From NCBI GenBank assembly GCA_949752735.1, contig OX457036.1, forward strand, positions 14,106,516 to 14,170,515: 64,000 bases of DNA, read 5' to 3'. The notes below the pieces were generated by a model that saw only the letters and a program-made list of their open reading frames with translations, was not told the DNA's origin and did no database searches. Each line of letters starts with the position of its first letter. The stretch's first letter is position 1. Shown here piece after piece: positions 45,413 to 57,404 of this stretch. The position numbers were made by a program, and so were the translations under genes. The DNA comes from Lumbricus terrestris (Eukaryota > Annelida > Clitellata > Crassiclitellata > Lumbricidae).

Positions 45413-46414
45413 CAGGGTGGTCCGGCATAAATGAACCAACTTTGAATGCATATAACTCCGCCAAGTTTTGGAATTTATTTATACTTCATGCGTCAAATTA
45501 AAGATATTTCACTCAAGTATATGCACTAAAAAATGAAACTGGTACAAGCTTAGGTTTTAATTATATGCTCGGAACAGCGCTAGCTACCATATTTTGTTGT
45601 CATTTGTGACGAAATCTGGCGCCGTTGACAGACGATGATCGGGTTTTGATCTTAATTTTACGAACTGATAAGGGATATAATTCGGTTGAAATGATTTACA
45701 AATTTTCTAACAGTGGGTGAAATAAACAATACCTTGAATTACCTGCTACTGGAAATTGATAAAAACCGGACTTTCTGTCGTAAATCATGGGAATTACGGC
45801 GCACATATCCGCTAACATTGCTCTTGTGTCCGAGTAAATTGGCCGTCATGACAACGACCCGGTTAATTGGCCCTACATGCAAATCTCCCCATTCAGAGCG
45901 ATACAGGTAGTCCTAGAAACACCGTACAACATATTCTAAAAGATGAACTAAAGTGATTTGTCGACGTGATGTCCAACAGCACTCCAACACTGACGCAAAG
46001 AAACGACTAGCGAACCAGCTGGCCAGCCGTTTCTTTGCGTCTAAAGCAGCGCGAGGCAGCGAGCACGGCTGTTGATAAAACATTGAAAGAAAATGGTTTT
46101 GCGACGAGAAGATATTCATGGTAGATACTTTTAAAAACAACCAAAATGATCGTGTTTATGCACGTGTTAGCGAAAAACGATTTGTGAATATCCCGGCGAA
46201 AAGGCGCCTTATCACGTCACAAATGACAACAAAATATGGTAGCTAGCGCTGTTCCGAGCATATAATTAAAACCTAAGCTTGTACCAGGTCAATGTTTTCA
46301 GTACATATACTTGAGTGAAATATCTTTAATTTGACGAATAAAGTATAAATAAATTCCAAAACTTGGCGGAGTTATATGCATTAAAAGTAGGTTCATTTAT
46401 GCTGGACCACCCTG
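45413..46414 (+). mobile_element. Decayed Tc1/mariner element inserted in an ATGT microsatellite
   Basis: 1002 bp, flanked by TA (45411-45412 and 46415-46416), ends CAGGGTGGTCCGGCATAAAT and its diverged complement. The inverted similarity extends about 200 bp inward. The frameshifted interior contains transposase traces: VQHILKDELK, then QNDRVYARVSEKRFVNIPAK, the region just after the first catalytic Asp. Confidence 0.85.
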
Positions 46415-46799
46415 TATGTATGTATGTATGTATGTATGTATGTATGTATGTATGTACGTATGTATGTATGTATGTATGTATGTATGTATGTATGTATGTA
46501 TGTATGTATGTATGTATGTATGTATGTATGTATGTATATGTGTGTATGTGTGTATGTATGTATGTATGTATGTATGTGTGTATGCATGTATGCATGTATG
46601 TATGTATGTATGTATGTATGTATGTATGTATGTATGTATGTATGTATGTATGTATGTATGTATGTATGTATGCATGTATGTATGTATGTATGTATTATGT
46701 ATGTATGTATGTATGTATGTATGTATGTATGTATGTATGTATGTATGTATGCATGTATGCATGTATGCATGTATGTATGTATGTATGTATGCATGTATG

Positions 46800-46833
<34 letters not shown>

Positions 46834-46887
46834 TGTATGTATGTATGTATGTATGTATGTATGTATGTATGTATGTATGTATGTATT
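46415..46887. repeat. Long (ATGT)n microsatellite
   Basis: About 470 bp starting at the last bases of the mariner element. A short ATGT run also flanks its left side (45390-45412). Confidence 0.97.
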
Positions 46888-46899
46888 TATGTGTTTCCG

Positions 46900-47650
46900 A
46901 AGACTTGCGACGGTTGAAACACCTCAAACGCTAGGCAATTCTCATCCATTTTTGAAGCTGTCAGGTCACTTTTACCAAATCCAGCATACTGGCCAGAATA
47001 CAAGCATTAGGTTTCTGCTGCATACCGTTTCATCACAATACACGAACGTGATAGATAGACGGACATAATATAATTATCACACCTCTCCTACATAGCCTAG
47101 GCACGCCTTTAACCTTGCCAACCTTTGGCGTAGGAAGTCGAATCACCGAATTTAAAATCTTATAGGCTACCGGTATGATTCGTTTCATGTTCTTAACTTA
47201 AAACTGTATTAAACCTAGTCAACATACACCAACATCATCTTACAATTATAGAGTCTCATGACTCGAGACGAACATACAAGTTAAAAGGGCCGCAGTAGCT
47301 TATAGGTTTGCCTACAAACACCACGGCGGCTGACAAGCGTCAGTAAAGTGACGAAGTAGGCATAATTTGTATTCACAAAACTTCATCTGCCACAAAATAA
47401 TGTGAATTGTTAACTTAATAATTATTTTAACAATCTCTGTGGCCCCTGGGGGTCGTGGGCCCGTGTGCTTTGCACACACTGCACACATGGTAGCTACGCC
47501 ATTGGACAGCAATTAAAATAAATTGCATAGCGAAAAAGATTAGATATCAGAATTTATAGTAGGCCAAGTTTTTATGGGAACAAAGGACACACTTGAAGAA
47601 ACGGGTCCCGTTAGATAGGGGCCCATGTATGTGTACTCGTATGTGAATGC
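46900..47650. other. Intergenic, nothing certain
   Basis: GTAGCTACGCCATTG near 47490-47504 looks like one end of a hAT-type MITE, but I found no partner end. Confidence 0.4.
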
Positions 47651-47653
47651 ACA

Positions 47654-49599
47654 TTAGGGTGTGTCTAAAAATTAAAATTTCGATGCTAATATCGACCAAT
47701 ATGATTTTGTGTTCCACGTTCAGAAATATAGTTATCTGCCAAATTAGATGAAAATAGGAATAGATTTAAGACTTGCTCAAAGCACCGAAAGAATAACCAC
47801 TTAGGCGACATTGTGATACATTGTAATTTTCACAGATCCAAGCAAATTGAACGCATAACCATCAGATATAAGGCAAAATCCAAAGAAGTACTGTGTGTTG
47901 TCATAGTATATTCCTCATAGTACATTTGAAAAAATCTGGCTTAACTTGACCGTTGCAGAACAAATTGTTTCTCTCCCTTATTTCTGACCAGGGCTTTCAT
48001 TGAAAGACTGCATAAGAGTCACACTCCCAGATCATTCGTCACTCTTAGGTCGGGTCAGATATGATGACTTAATTTTGCCTCGCTGTGTAATTGTTCTGAC
48101 TACCATTGTTGTGAGTCTCAATCACGAAGAGAGTAACCCAATCCGAGGATCTGGAATATTTTGGTGATGGCTTATGTACAGTAGGAAGAATAGGTCAGAT
48201 CCAAGATCATCAAATTTTTTTTGCGCATGCTGTAGTCTATGACTCGACAAAAAGCTGTGGCCAACCAGGGTCTCTGACAAAAATCAAAGTTTCAGAAAAA
48301 ATACTGTTAGGGAGACAGGTAAGACTTCTCTGGCGTGGTAAGTATGGACTCCCCTTTGGGCTTCATTGTTTCAGATATACAGGTGAAATAGTACTTCACG
48401 TAAGACTAAGTTGCTGTCACAGAGAGTGGCACTTCAAGTAAATGATTCCATACATTTTCAGAGAAGGATGGTCGAGATGATCCTCTCTGTGCTATGACGT
48501 TGCTGAATGAAAAATTGATAACTGAAAAGCCACAACTTGATAATGTAAATCGCATATGAAATCCAGCACCGTCGGTGAAATACACCTGGTTACCTGAACT
48601 TTATTCCCTTTGGTGGAATTCATCTTTGGAAAATGACTATTAGCTCTAGTAGCTCTTGACTAAAGCCTTCCAATACTGGAGTCCTTGCAGAATCATGCAT
48701 TGAAACACTTTTCTAGAACAAGCATGGTATCGATGGCCAGGTTCAAGAGGTCCTTCCCCCAATTTTGCTTCCAGCTTCATGCATATGCCGCCCTTGCAAC
48801 TCGTTTTACTCGCCAGGATTTTGTCTTCCAATACCCAGCTTCAGATCTCAGCCAACAAGAATCTGACATGACAATAGCTGTCACTGGGTGGAGTTAGGCG
48901 ATGGCCAATGGCTTGGTAACATCCTTATGAGATATACCATTATCGTCCTGTCTCTGTAACATCTGGCATGATCTTGTTATTCAAGTGAAGAGTAAGAGGA
49001 ACTTGTGGCTCAGAAGAACCTCTGCTGTCAGGGCTGCAAGATCATCTCTCCCAAATTGAAACGTACAGTTGCTACTGTCTCTTATACGTTGTCATCCAGA
49101 CTCTGATTCCTTGGTGTATGCGTAAATTGAGCAGTGGCTTGCATGGGAACCTCTCCTTTGTGAAGACAGCTTCGCATAGCCGAAATGATATCAGTTGTGC
49201 CTATCAACTAAATCTCAGCTTTTTGTAATCAATTTTGCATTGCGCCTGCCATATGATACATGAATTAAAAGCACCACTTTCCGCCATTTGCAGCACATGA
49301 CCAGTGACAAAAGCAACATCACATCAGTAACGACATGATCATGAATGTTTATTTGCTGGGAACTAGTCACTGAAAAGGGTTCTATAGCATGCAGCTCGCA
49401 TGTATTGAAATCGTAGATTCTAATGCTTGCAATGCAACCGTGTTCCTAACTTCAGTCCTCCTGAGCAAGTCCTAAATGTTCAGCTATCGAGATATAATTT
49501 CAGATATTCAGTTTACACATGATTTGGCACAATAATTTTAGTTGGTCGTTAAAAAATCTTTTATTTGAATATTTCACATGTACCTTAAAAACACCCTAA
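47654..49599. mobile_element. 1.95-kb element with TTAGGGTGT inverted ends, family uncertain
   Basis: Ends TTAGGGTGT and ACACCCTAA. TGCACA directly flanks both sides (47648-47653 and 49600-49605), or AATGCACA if two end bases are shared. The longest minus frame (48646-48831, KLGEGPLEPGHRYHACSRKV) has a His/Cys arrangement seen in transposon proteins, but I cannot place it. Confidence 0.65.
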
Positions 49600-49626
49600 T
49601 GCACATGTAATATGTATGTGTGCATG

Positions 49627-49742
49627 TGCACTTACTATAGCACCCCTTAAAGAATCTACTCAGATGCGCTCCCGACTACATCGCGAACACTGAATCGGAG
49701 TTTCACGCCAAAGCGCTGAGCAATTGCGAGTGACGGCCTTGC
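49627..49742. repeat. Interspersed repeat shared with 58812-58922
   Basis: Both contain TTCACGCC(A/G)AAGCGCTGAGCAATTGCGAGTGA preceded by similar sequence. The copy here continues into CTTGCCCAAGGTCC and GGATTCGAACCTGC, typical of tRNA-derived repeats. Confidence 0.7.
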
Positions 49743-49785
49743 CCAAGGTCCCTATACTCTGCGAATTGAGTTGGATTCGAACCTG

Positions 49786-51324
49786 CAGGGCTTAAAGTGT
49801 GCCAGGACGGTCATGGACGGCGTCCTGGCACTTATTTTCAAGGCGGGACGCCGTCCTATAACATATTTGGCCAGCAATGCCAGGACGGCCGTCCATGACT
49901 ACTTGGAAGACCGTCCAGATATCCATAGACTTCAGTGCATGGCAACAGGTTTCTATGGGACGTTGAGTTTTATGCCCAAATATTTCACAAATATTTCAGA
50001 TATCATTTTTGATTTCTAGAGTGTTATCCATTGTCTATCCATAATGAGCAATTTTATTAAGATGACGTCTTAAAATGCCACCATTGCAGTGAGGAAATTC
50101 AAACATGCAAGCAACGTGGAGAGTACATTTATTTTTTTTTATTGAACTCGTAAACTCACTCAACTGTGTCTTTCATCAATGAAATTATGAGAAATTTGTT
50201 ACTATTACAGTTTGAAGATTTAACAAAAATTTAAACAGCTGAAGAGACACTTTTGAAGCCATAAACCACGATTATTGGCACTGTAGTGATGAGCCGTTTA
50301 GTTAAAATGACAACCTAAAATGCTATTATTGCAATGTGGAAATTCGTCAAATTTGAACAATGGGGGGAGAAAACATTTCTTGAACTCTGAAACCATATCT
50401 TTCAGCAACGAAATTATGATGGATTTTGCAGTCAAGAAATTTGACAGATTTAAACATTAGCAGGACTCTGCAGGAGACACTTTTGAAGTCGAAAACCACG
50501 CCTATCAGCACTGAAATGATGAGCATTTTCGTCATAATGACAGTCTGAAATGCTACCATTGCAGCGTGAAAATTTTAAAAAATCGATATCTGGGGAGGTG
50601 CTATCCCCTCCACCAAAACCCCTTCCTCTGCTAAGTGGCTCAACATTAAGCAATGGTCGCAAAATACAATAAGAATAAGTTAAGCCTTCATAGAATTTGT
50701 TCTAAAAATTAGGAATTCACACATTTTGGGTGGGCTGAGCCCATAAAAACCCATAGGCCTAAATACGACATGCCCCTTGAGTTTCCTATACGGTACCCAT
50801 ACGACGGCATACTTACAAACTTGTTATTGGTCTAAACTTTTAACTGTTGTGATTACGGTAAAGACAAAACCTTTATCTTCTACAATAAAACTTCGACTTT
50901 TATTGTTATCCTGGTAGCTTGCGACTCTGAAAAACGACTTATTCTTGAAGTTTTCATGACTTTATCGTTCATAAAATAGCTGGCAAACAAGGGCTGAATA
51001 AGGGCTCCAGTTGAGGTCGACACAGCTAAAAATGCGTTGGTCGCTGGGGTGGAGCCCCAGACCCCGCTGTGGAGCTTACGACGCTCCCCCAAACCCCCTA
51101 GTCGGCATGGGCTTCGTACCTTCGGCACTCGCAGCTTCGCGCCTTCGGCGCGTGCAATATGAGCACCATTTAAGAAAACATTTCTTATGCACCTCTGGGA
51201 GGGTGGAACGGCTTAGGGCTTCAGCCCCCCAAACCTGAGATCCTGGCGCCGTCACTGACGACCAATTAAGTCTCCATATACAATACAGCGTCCTGGCACT
51301 TCTTTTTTTACACTTTAAGCACTG
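49786..51324. mobile_element. Non-autonomous hAT-type element, 1.54 kb, perfect 8-bp target duplication
   Basis: Inverted ends CAGGGCTTAAAGTGT and, inverted, CAGTGCTTAAAGTGT. CGAACCTG flanks both sides (49778-49785 and 51325-51332). The interior has about three diverged tandem units of 230-250 bp and no transposase frame. A 139-bp relative is at 62093-62231. It was inserted into the repeat at 49627. Confidence 0.9.
50030..50600. repeat. Tandem units of about 230-250 bp
   Basis: Blocks AAAATGCCACCATTGCAGTG (50073), AAAATGCTATTATTGCAATG (50317) and GAAATGCTACCATTGCAGCG (50547) recur with similar flanks. Related sequence is at 53855-54150. Confidence 0.75.
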
Positions 51325-51414
51325 CGAACCTGCAACCCTCTGGCTGCAAGGCAACGCAAATACCCACCGCCCCCCCAACTAATATTTTGTGAAATAATGT
51401 TCATGCTTTAGAGT

Positions 51415-51720
51415 GGCACCGTTGATTATGGCGCACAATAATCAACTCTCTAGAGATGTAGTCTTGGAAAATGTTCGTGCTGGACAGTCAACCGAAAAGT
51501 CGTGGGGTTCGAGTCCAGGTCAAGACAGAAATTTGGTTCGAGATGTTACTCCAAATTCAGCTAATATGAGAGCACTGACCGTACACCGTCGGCAGGAAGA
51601 GGACTAGTCACTCACCTTCATATGCCGAGGCTAAGAAAATTAGGTCGCTAACACTAAATTCATATACCCATGGCTGACTCTCCCCAGGGTGGTTGGCTTC
51701 TAGGACTGACCTTTCTCTTA
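51415..51720 (+). repeat. Possible tRNA-derived repeat
   Basis: A perfect B box GGTTCGAGTCC lies at 51506-51516. The A box and ends are not clear. Confidence 0.35.
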
Positions 51721-52181
51721 CGACCTGAAAATTCCCCCTAATATTTTTGCACAAGCGTGGGCGACATTGTCTATGGTTATGAAAATGGAAACAGTAACAT
51801 CCTGAATTGTGTCGTGTTTGAATGTTGGGAAGTTTTGTGACGACAAAAGTAAATGCATAGGCTATAACCTAAGTATTACATGGACCAGATTACCTCATTG
51901 CAAATTTCTAATTTTGTCATTTAAAAAATCATAACCAGTGCAAAGCAATACCCCAATGCTGCCATCAGATAACCACTAAATAATTACACCACGGATGACA
52001 ATAGATGTATTCTAATGGTGTTATTATTGTCACAAGTCAAATACCCGAGTTTTAAAAAATTGCCCAACTGTAGGCTGATTGCTTTTCATTTCGCTGTCGT
52101 TCTGTGTCTTTCTATCAATGTAACTTTGTCTCTGTCTTCCTATCTCTCTGTCTCTCGGCATTGTATTTTATTATACTGTAA

Positions 52182-52462
52182 AGTAAAGTCCTATCCCGTT
52201 CCATGAGGAACATAGGGAGGCGCTCATCTCCTTTTCCATGGCCCTGAGCCAGCAATGGACGAATCCCAAGGTCCTGGACACGAGGCCAGTGTATCGCAGG
52301 ACTTGCTGTTTACTTCCCAGCTTACGCCGGTACCAAATTATACTGCTTGGTGACAGAGGCACGTGTGCGTGAACAACTTGCCCAAGGTCGTTACCCGGAG
52401 TCGAACCCGCAACCTGCCGCTCCGAGAGCGGACGCGTTACCGGTCCGCCACCAGGTCGCACT
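52182..52462 (-). mobile_element. tRNA-derived SINE
   Basis: On the minus strand the head reads GCGACCTGG, then A box TGGCGGACCGG (52450-52440), then B box GGTTCGACTCC (52407-52397), spaced as in a tRNA. The body contains the inverse of CTTGCCCAAGGTC. ACTGTAA flanks both sides (52175-52181 and from about 52461). Confidence 0.75.
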
Positions 52463-52469
52463 GTAATAT

Positions 52470-53850
52470 AATTTAATTAAATTTTTTGGCTTAATATAGC
52501 TTCTCACTCTCTGTCTTCCTCCTTTTTGTTCACTCTGTATCTCTCTATGTATGTGTGTGTGTGAGTGTGTGTTTGTGTGTAGTTTTATTATTATATTCGT
52601 TTTAATGGTAACAAAAACTGATAGACACACCGCTATCAGGTACAAGAAGCAGTTGATCAAATACAATATAATACCTATAGAATGTCTTTAGCCTTGACTG
52701 TTGCATTTGTCTTAGGATGAGCACAAAATGACAGAAATTACAAAAGAATGTTTCTATGTTTATATAGGGTATAGGTTGCAATAATGAGATTAGACAATTT
52801 ATTATAATTAATGAACATAGGGTGCCTTTTTATAAGTCTATGCAACTCTCTCTGTCTCTGTCTTTGTCTCCTTCCCTCTGCTTCTATTTTTATATCTCTA
52901 TAACCTTTGCCTGTCTCACATCATGCGTGTCCGCCTGCGAGAGATAATAATGAAATTGATACTTAACTACACAGTATAATGAAGAATGAAGGTTAATGAA
53001 GGAGGAATAAGAAAAGAGCCAAAATTCACTTCGGTAGGGGGTAAGCCGGCCATGGAGGACAGTCCTCAATCTATAGGCATCTCTAGGAAGTTCCACAGAA
53101 ATTACTTCCCCCACAGAAAATTTTGACAGAATGGCAATAGTTTTTAGCCATACTATCTACATTTTTGCATCACATGAACTGTTATAATAATTATACTATA
53201 ATCAAATTTACGATTATGTGATTATAACAATAATTTTTACTATTTTTAATAAACGACACAATCATAATTATTATAATGGATATCATTTAATATTAATTAG
53301 ACCTACTTGTACAAATACTATTTTCGTACAACTAAATGACTTCTCTCCAGTGTTATATTTCAAATTTCAGACTCAAATTTCAAAATGTTGTGTTCCTTGA
53401 ACACTTAGTAAAACAACATCATTATTACGAAGGCCCACATTGTATTTTCATTCTATAGCATTGTACTCTATCCATAGATTTATGTAACGCCTGATCAGAG
53501 TCGCTAAGAACAATGCATGGCTACCGAATTTTGGTAGTCTGGTCTATATGTGGTTTGGTAGTTCCTGTCTGGCTTGTGTAACATTTGTAACAATTTCTGC
53601 TGATTGAATCTTTGTCAGCAATTCAGGACCGTCTTGGGCAATAGAGATAGGCCCTAAGCTGATTATTGCAACAAATAAGCTATAGCCCTAAGCCACTATA
53701 ATTTTTATGGGCCTAAGTTTACTCTCGTCAGCAATTAGGCTATTCATTATCGTACAATCCATTAGAAGCTAGAACTGAGTTGCTGAACTTGTTAAATAAA
53801 GAAATTATTGTAATTATAAGTAGGCCTATATTTATCGAAACCTCAAACCA
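52470..53850. other. Intergenic, nothing recognised
   Basis: Short GT and CT runs only. Confidence 0.5.
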
Positions 53851-53854
53851 CTCG

Positions 53855-54150
53855 TTTATCAGCACTGAAGTGCTATAGAGTAATTTTGTTAGGATGACAT
53901 CGTAAACAGCCAGCTAGTACCACTAGGTCTAGTCCCACAATGTGGAAACTCCAAAAATATTATTGTTAAATATTATAGGCCCATTTATTAAGTCCTAGAC
54001 CACTCTTTTCAGCAATCCCTGCACTGAAATATAGTAGTTGTAAAAATGACAGCTTAAGATGGTGAAATTGCAATGCAGAAATTGAAAATATTCTTACGGG
54101 GATGAGAGCATCCCTCCCCCAAAACCTCTCCATCTCAGAAACCTTCATTC
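53855..54150. repeat. Copy of the 230-250-bp repeat units seen inside the hAT-type element
   Basis: ATCAGCACTGAAGTG, AATGTGGAAACTCC and GAAATTGCAATGCAGAAATT recur in the order found at 50260-50600, ending in CATCCCTCCCCCAAAACC. Confidence 0.6.
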
Positions 54151-55280
54151 ACCATTCACCAGAGGAATGGACTAGAATCACTAGATAACATAATTATTGC
54201 CGAGATGGAAGGCCGACCCAAGAAGAGGTTGAGAAGATGGATTGAGCCCGGCTGCTTAGGGGGGGGGAATAGAAGCCCTGTTGGCGACTACGGAAGCTGT
54301 TCCTAGCACAAAGATTTTCCTAAAATCGTACAAGTTATTTTATTAGTCTACGGATCGATAGTAAGCACAACCCTTCTAACGAGACAAGTTTAACTACATG
54401 TAAACATGGCTTTTCGCGTCTTAATTCATTCACAATCTTGTCATTGAGCATTTGAGATAAATGCACAGCTGCAAACAGCTGCATGGTTGTCTGAAATCGC
54501 AATTCCTGCTCACTTTCTCGTTCTCAACGCCAGCAAAGAGAAACTAAGACTAACCTGTACGTTTGCTGAGATATATAGACGATGCTACCTAGGTTATAAC
54601 TTATAGCCTATAAGTCTGTACGGCATCGGCTCATTCAGAATACTTCTTTCCATAGAGGAGACCTTCTTCTGAGTGAATTAAAATGTTTGCTGTATTTCCA
54701 AGTTTAGATGTTGTCCTTCATTATCACTGTCACCGTTGTCTTTACATTGACTTGTCATCGTTTTACCTTTCTGGACTAGCCACAGTATGTTGAAACTCTT
54801 CTAAGTCAAACTCCCGTTTGCGGAAGCGCTCCTTTTAACGCGCATTCATTTTAGTTCAATCCTACTAACGTCGCAGAATTAAATTTTCAGTATGATTAAT
54901 AACTTCTTCCTCAAACATCAACATCCAAAAGACGTATAGCCTAGGGCTAATTAAAGTTTTTACGTATGACATCTACTGTTTGCGAATGTTATTAATGATA
55001 ATATGCGCGGTGAATAGGCCCTGTCGAGCACTAATATGAATGGTTATTCCACAACTAGGTCTATTCACGACCAAAACTGTTCTCCGAAATACGAGACCAA
55101 CAAAATCAATGTTGCATGGTACGGTAACCATCGCAGAAATTTTAATTATAATTCACCAACATAAATCCTAAACTAATCATTTCAGATAGTCACCACTTAG
55201 AGCCGACATTAAACTTGAGTAGATATTGTTAATATAGCCAAAACATCTAACATAGTAGGACACCTACTTAGCATGAACGA
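54150..55280. other. Intergenic, nothing recognised
   Basis: No coding motif or repeat seen. Confidence 0.5.
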
Positions 55281-55440
55281 GTTAAGAAAAGATAAGATAA
55301 GATAAGATAATAATTATTTATGAGATTAGATAGGATAAGATAAGATAAGGTAAGGAAAGGCAAGATAAGATAAGATCATAAGATGAGAAAATATAAGAAT
55401 TAATGAATATCCCGATCTTATCTAATCTTATCCTAAACAG
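55281..55440. repeat. (GATAA)n microsatellite
   Basis: GATAAGATAA units, degenerate to GATTAGATAGGATA. The complement ATCTTATCTAATCTTATCC at 55415-55433 could form a hairpin with it. Confidence 0.85.
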
Positions 55441-55799
55441 TCCTTTCACGTTCACTATTATACGGTTACTAATAATATTGTCATCGCTGATTCAGACATT
55501 TTTTCACCAGCCACGTCTAATTCTATTGTTCATGTTAAATAACTTCTTTCTTCATTTTCAACTTTCTAAGTCTGTGGTTATTTGCCTACTCAACCACAGG
55601 AAGTGTGGGGCGACCATAGGTCATGGCAGGTTATTTTACCTGCCTATTATTTTTACTCTTCATCTGCCACATGCCACACCCAAAATTCTTTGAAATTTTT
55701 AATATCTTCTCTATATTTAATTTTTCTACCTGTTGAATTATTCCCATGATACTGACACTACCTCCCAACTTGTAGGCCTATAGCTGGCACGGTCATTGA

Positions 55800-57400
55800 C
55801 CATAGGACTAACAATTGAGGTCCATATCCATATATTACAGGTACCAAGCAGATACCACAAACTCATCGCTGCTACAAAAAGGAATTATTACTCCTCACTC
55901 ATCCACTCCAGCTCCTCCAACCCTCGACATCTCTGGAGAGCCATCAACTCTTTTCTTCATCGCAAATCGCCATCCCCACTACCAAGCTCCATTCCACCCC
56001 CACCCCTATGGTCGATAGGCCTACATTCTGTTCAATCTTCGCGGACAAAATCCTGTCACTTCGCTTCGCATTGCAGTCCCTTCTTGATTCACAATCCTCC
56101 AAAACCGATGCATCTCCATTTCCAAATCCTACTCCTCCTGTCTCTCAGTCATCGCTTCCAATTCTCGATCCTGCCTCTGAGGCTGAAGTGTCACTCCTGT
56201 TAAATTATCTTTCCATCAAACAGTGTTTATTAGATCCTAACCCTACTGCTATCTTAAAAGACTGCGCCTCCGTCCCCTATAATCACTAAAATTATCAATC
56301 TTTCACTCTCCACTGACAATTTTCCAATGGTCTTCAAGCAGTCTCTCATCACTCCTCTTCTGAAAAAGGCAAATCTTGACAAGGAAACCTTTCAAATTAC
56401 TTACCCATCTCCAACTTTCCTTTCCTATCTAAATTAACCGAACGAATTGTCCTTGCCCAGCTAAACGATTACCTTTCTTCCAGTGCGGCGCTAGGGGGCC
56501 AGAGGGGATAAGCCCCCGCCCCCCATATCAGAGGATAAGCCCCCTAAAAAGGCCATCCGGGTTTTTTAACATGCAAAAGTGACATTTTCGACCGGATGAC
56601 AAAAAAGGTAGTCAGAAATTTTGGCGGATGAAAAAAATTGAAAATGGAAAATTTCCTCCGGAGGCATTAGCCCCCCCCAAACCTGAAATCCTGGCGCCGC
56701 CACTGCTCGCTTCTAACTTACTCCTCAACCCCGACCAATCTCGCTTCACTAAACACCACTCAACAGAAACTTTACTCGTCTCTCGTAACAATAAACTGGT
56801 TTCTGGCGTCAGTCATCAGCAAGTTTCCTGCCTGTGCCTCCTCGGCAAGTCGGCATCTCCACTGCATTCGACACCGCCGATCACAGTCTCCTTTTTCATC
56901 GATTCATGTCTTGGTTTGGCGTCTCTGACACTGATCTACAGCCTCTATTCTGGTTCGAGTGCTACTAGCCTTCTAGATTTTTCTCTGTTAAAGCCTTCTG
57001 GTCACTGTTCACAACCTCTTCCACTATCTTGCGGCGTTCCTCAGTGCTCCGTACTGGGTCCACAGCTCTTCATCCCCTGCACCACTCCTTTAAGTCATCT
57101 CATAGAATCCTCGTCTGTTGACCACCATCTCCACGCAGACGACACTCAACTCTTTATATCCTTCTCCGCAGGCTCTTTTTCCCACCTCAATTGCTCAACT
57201 TCTCAATGTGGTCAAACCTCTCAATAGATGTCTTCCAACCTCCTCTGCCTCAACCCCTCCAAAACAGAGTTCGTTATTCTAGACCTTCCTGTCCCTGACC
57301 AAATCAAGAAAATCCCCGACCCTTCAATACACCTATCGACTAACTCTTCATCTCTTATCTTTATTTCTGATGCTCCTGTCCTCAATCTTGGTGTAGCCTA
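55800..57400 (+). mobile_element. LINE fragment with reverse-transcriptase remnant, interrupted by a MITE
   Basis: Frames in order: SRYHKLIAATKRNYYSSLI and LWRAINSFLHRKSPSPLP (linker before the polymerase), FCSIFADKILSLRFALQSLL, QCLLDPNPTAILKDC, LSKLTERIVLAQLNDYL, then after the MITE QSRFTKHHSTETLLVSRNNK, ADHSLLFHRFMSWFGV and ADDTQLFISFSAGSF. This is the polymerase order of a CR1/L2-like LINE. Several frameshifts and stops make it inactive. The MITE at 56481-56705 splits the fingers region. Confidence 0.85.
56481..56705 (-). mobile_element. hAT-type MITE (CAGTGGCGGCGCCAG family), copy 2, inside the LINE
   Basis: 225 bp; inverted ends CAGTGCGGCGCTAG and, inverted, CAGTGGCGGCGCCAG. Flanks CTTTCTTC and CTCGCTTC (6 of 8). 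Reversed, its interior matches the copy at 1576 (GGAGGAAATTTTCCATTT). Confidence 0.8.
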
Positions 57401-57404
57401 ATGT

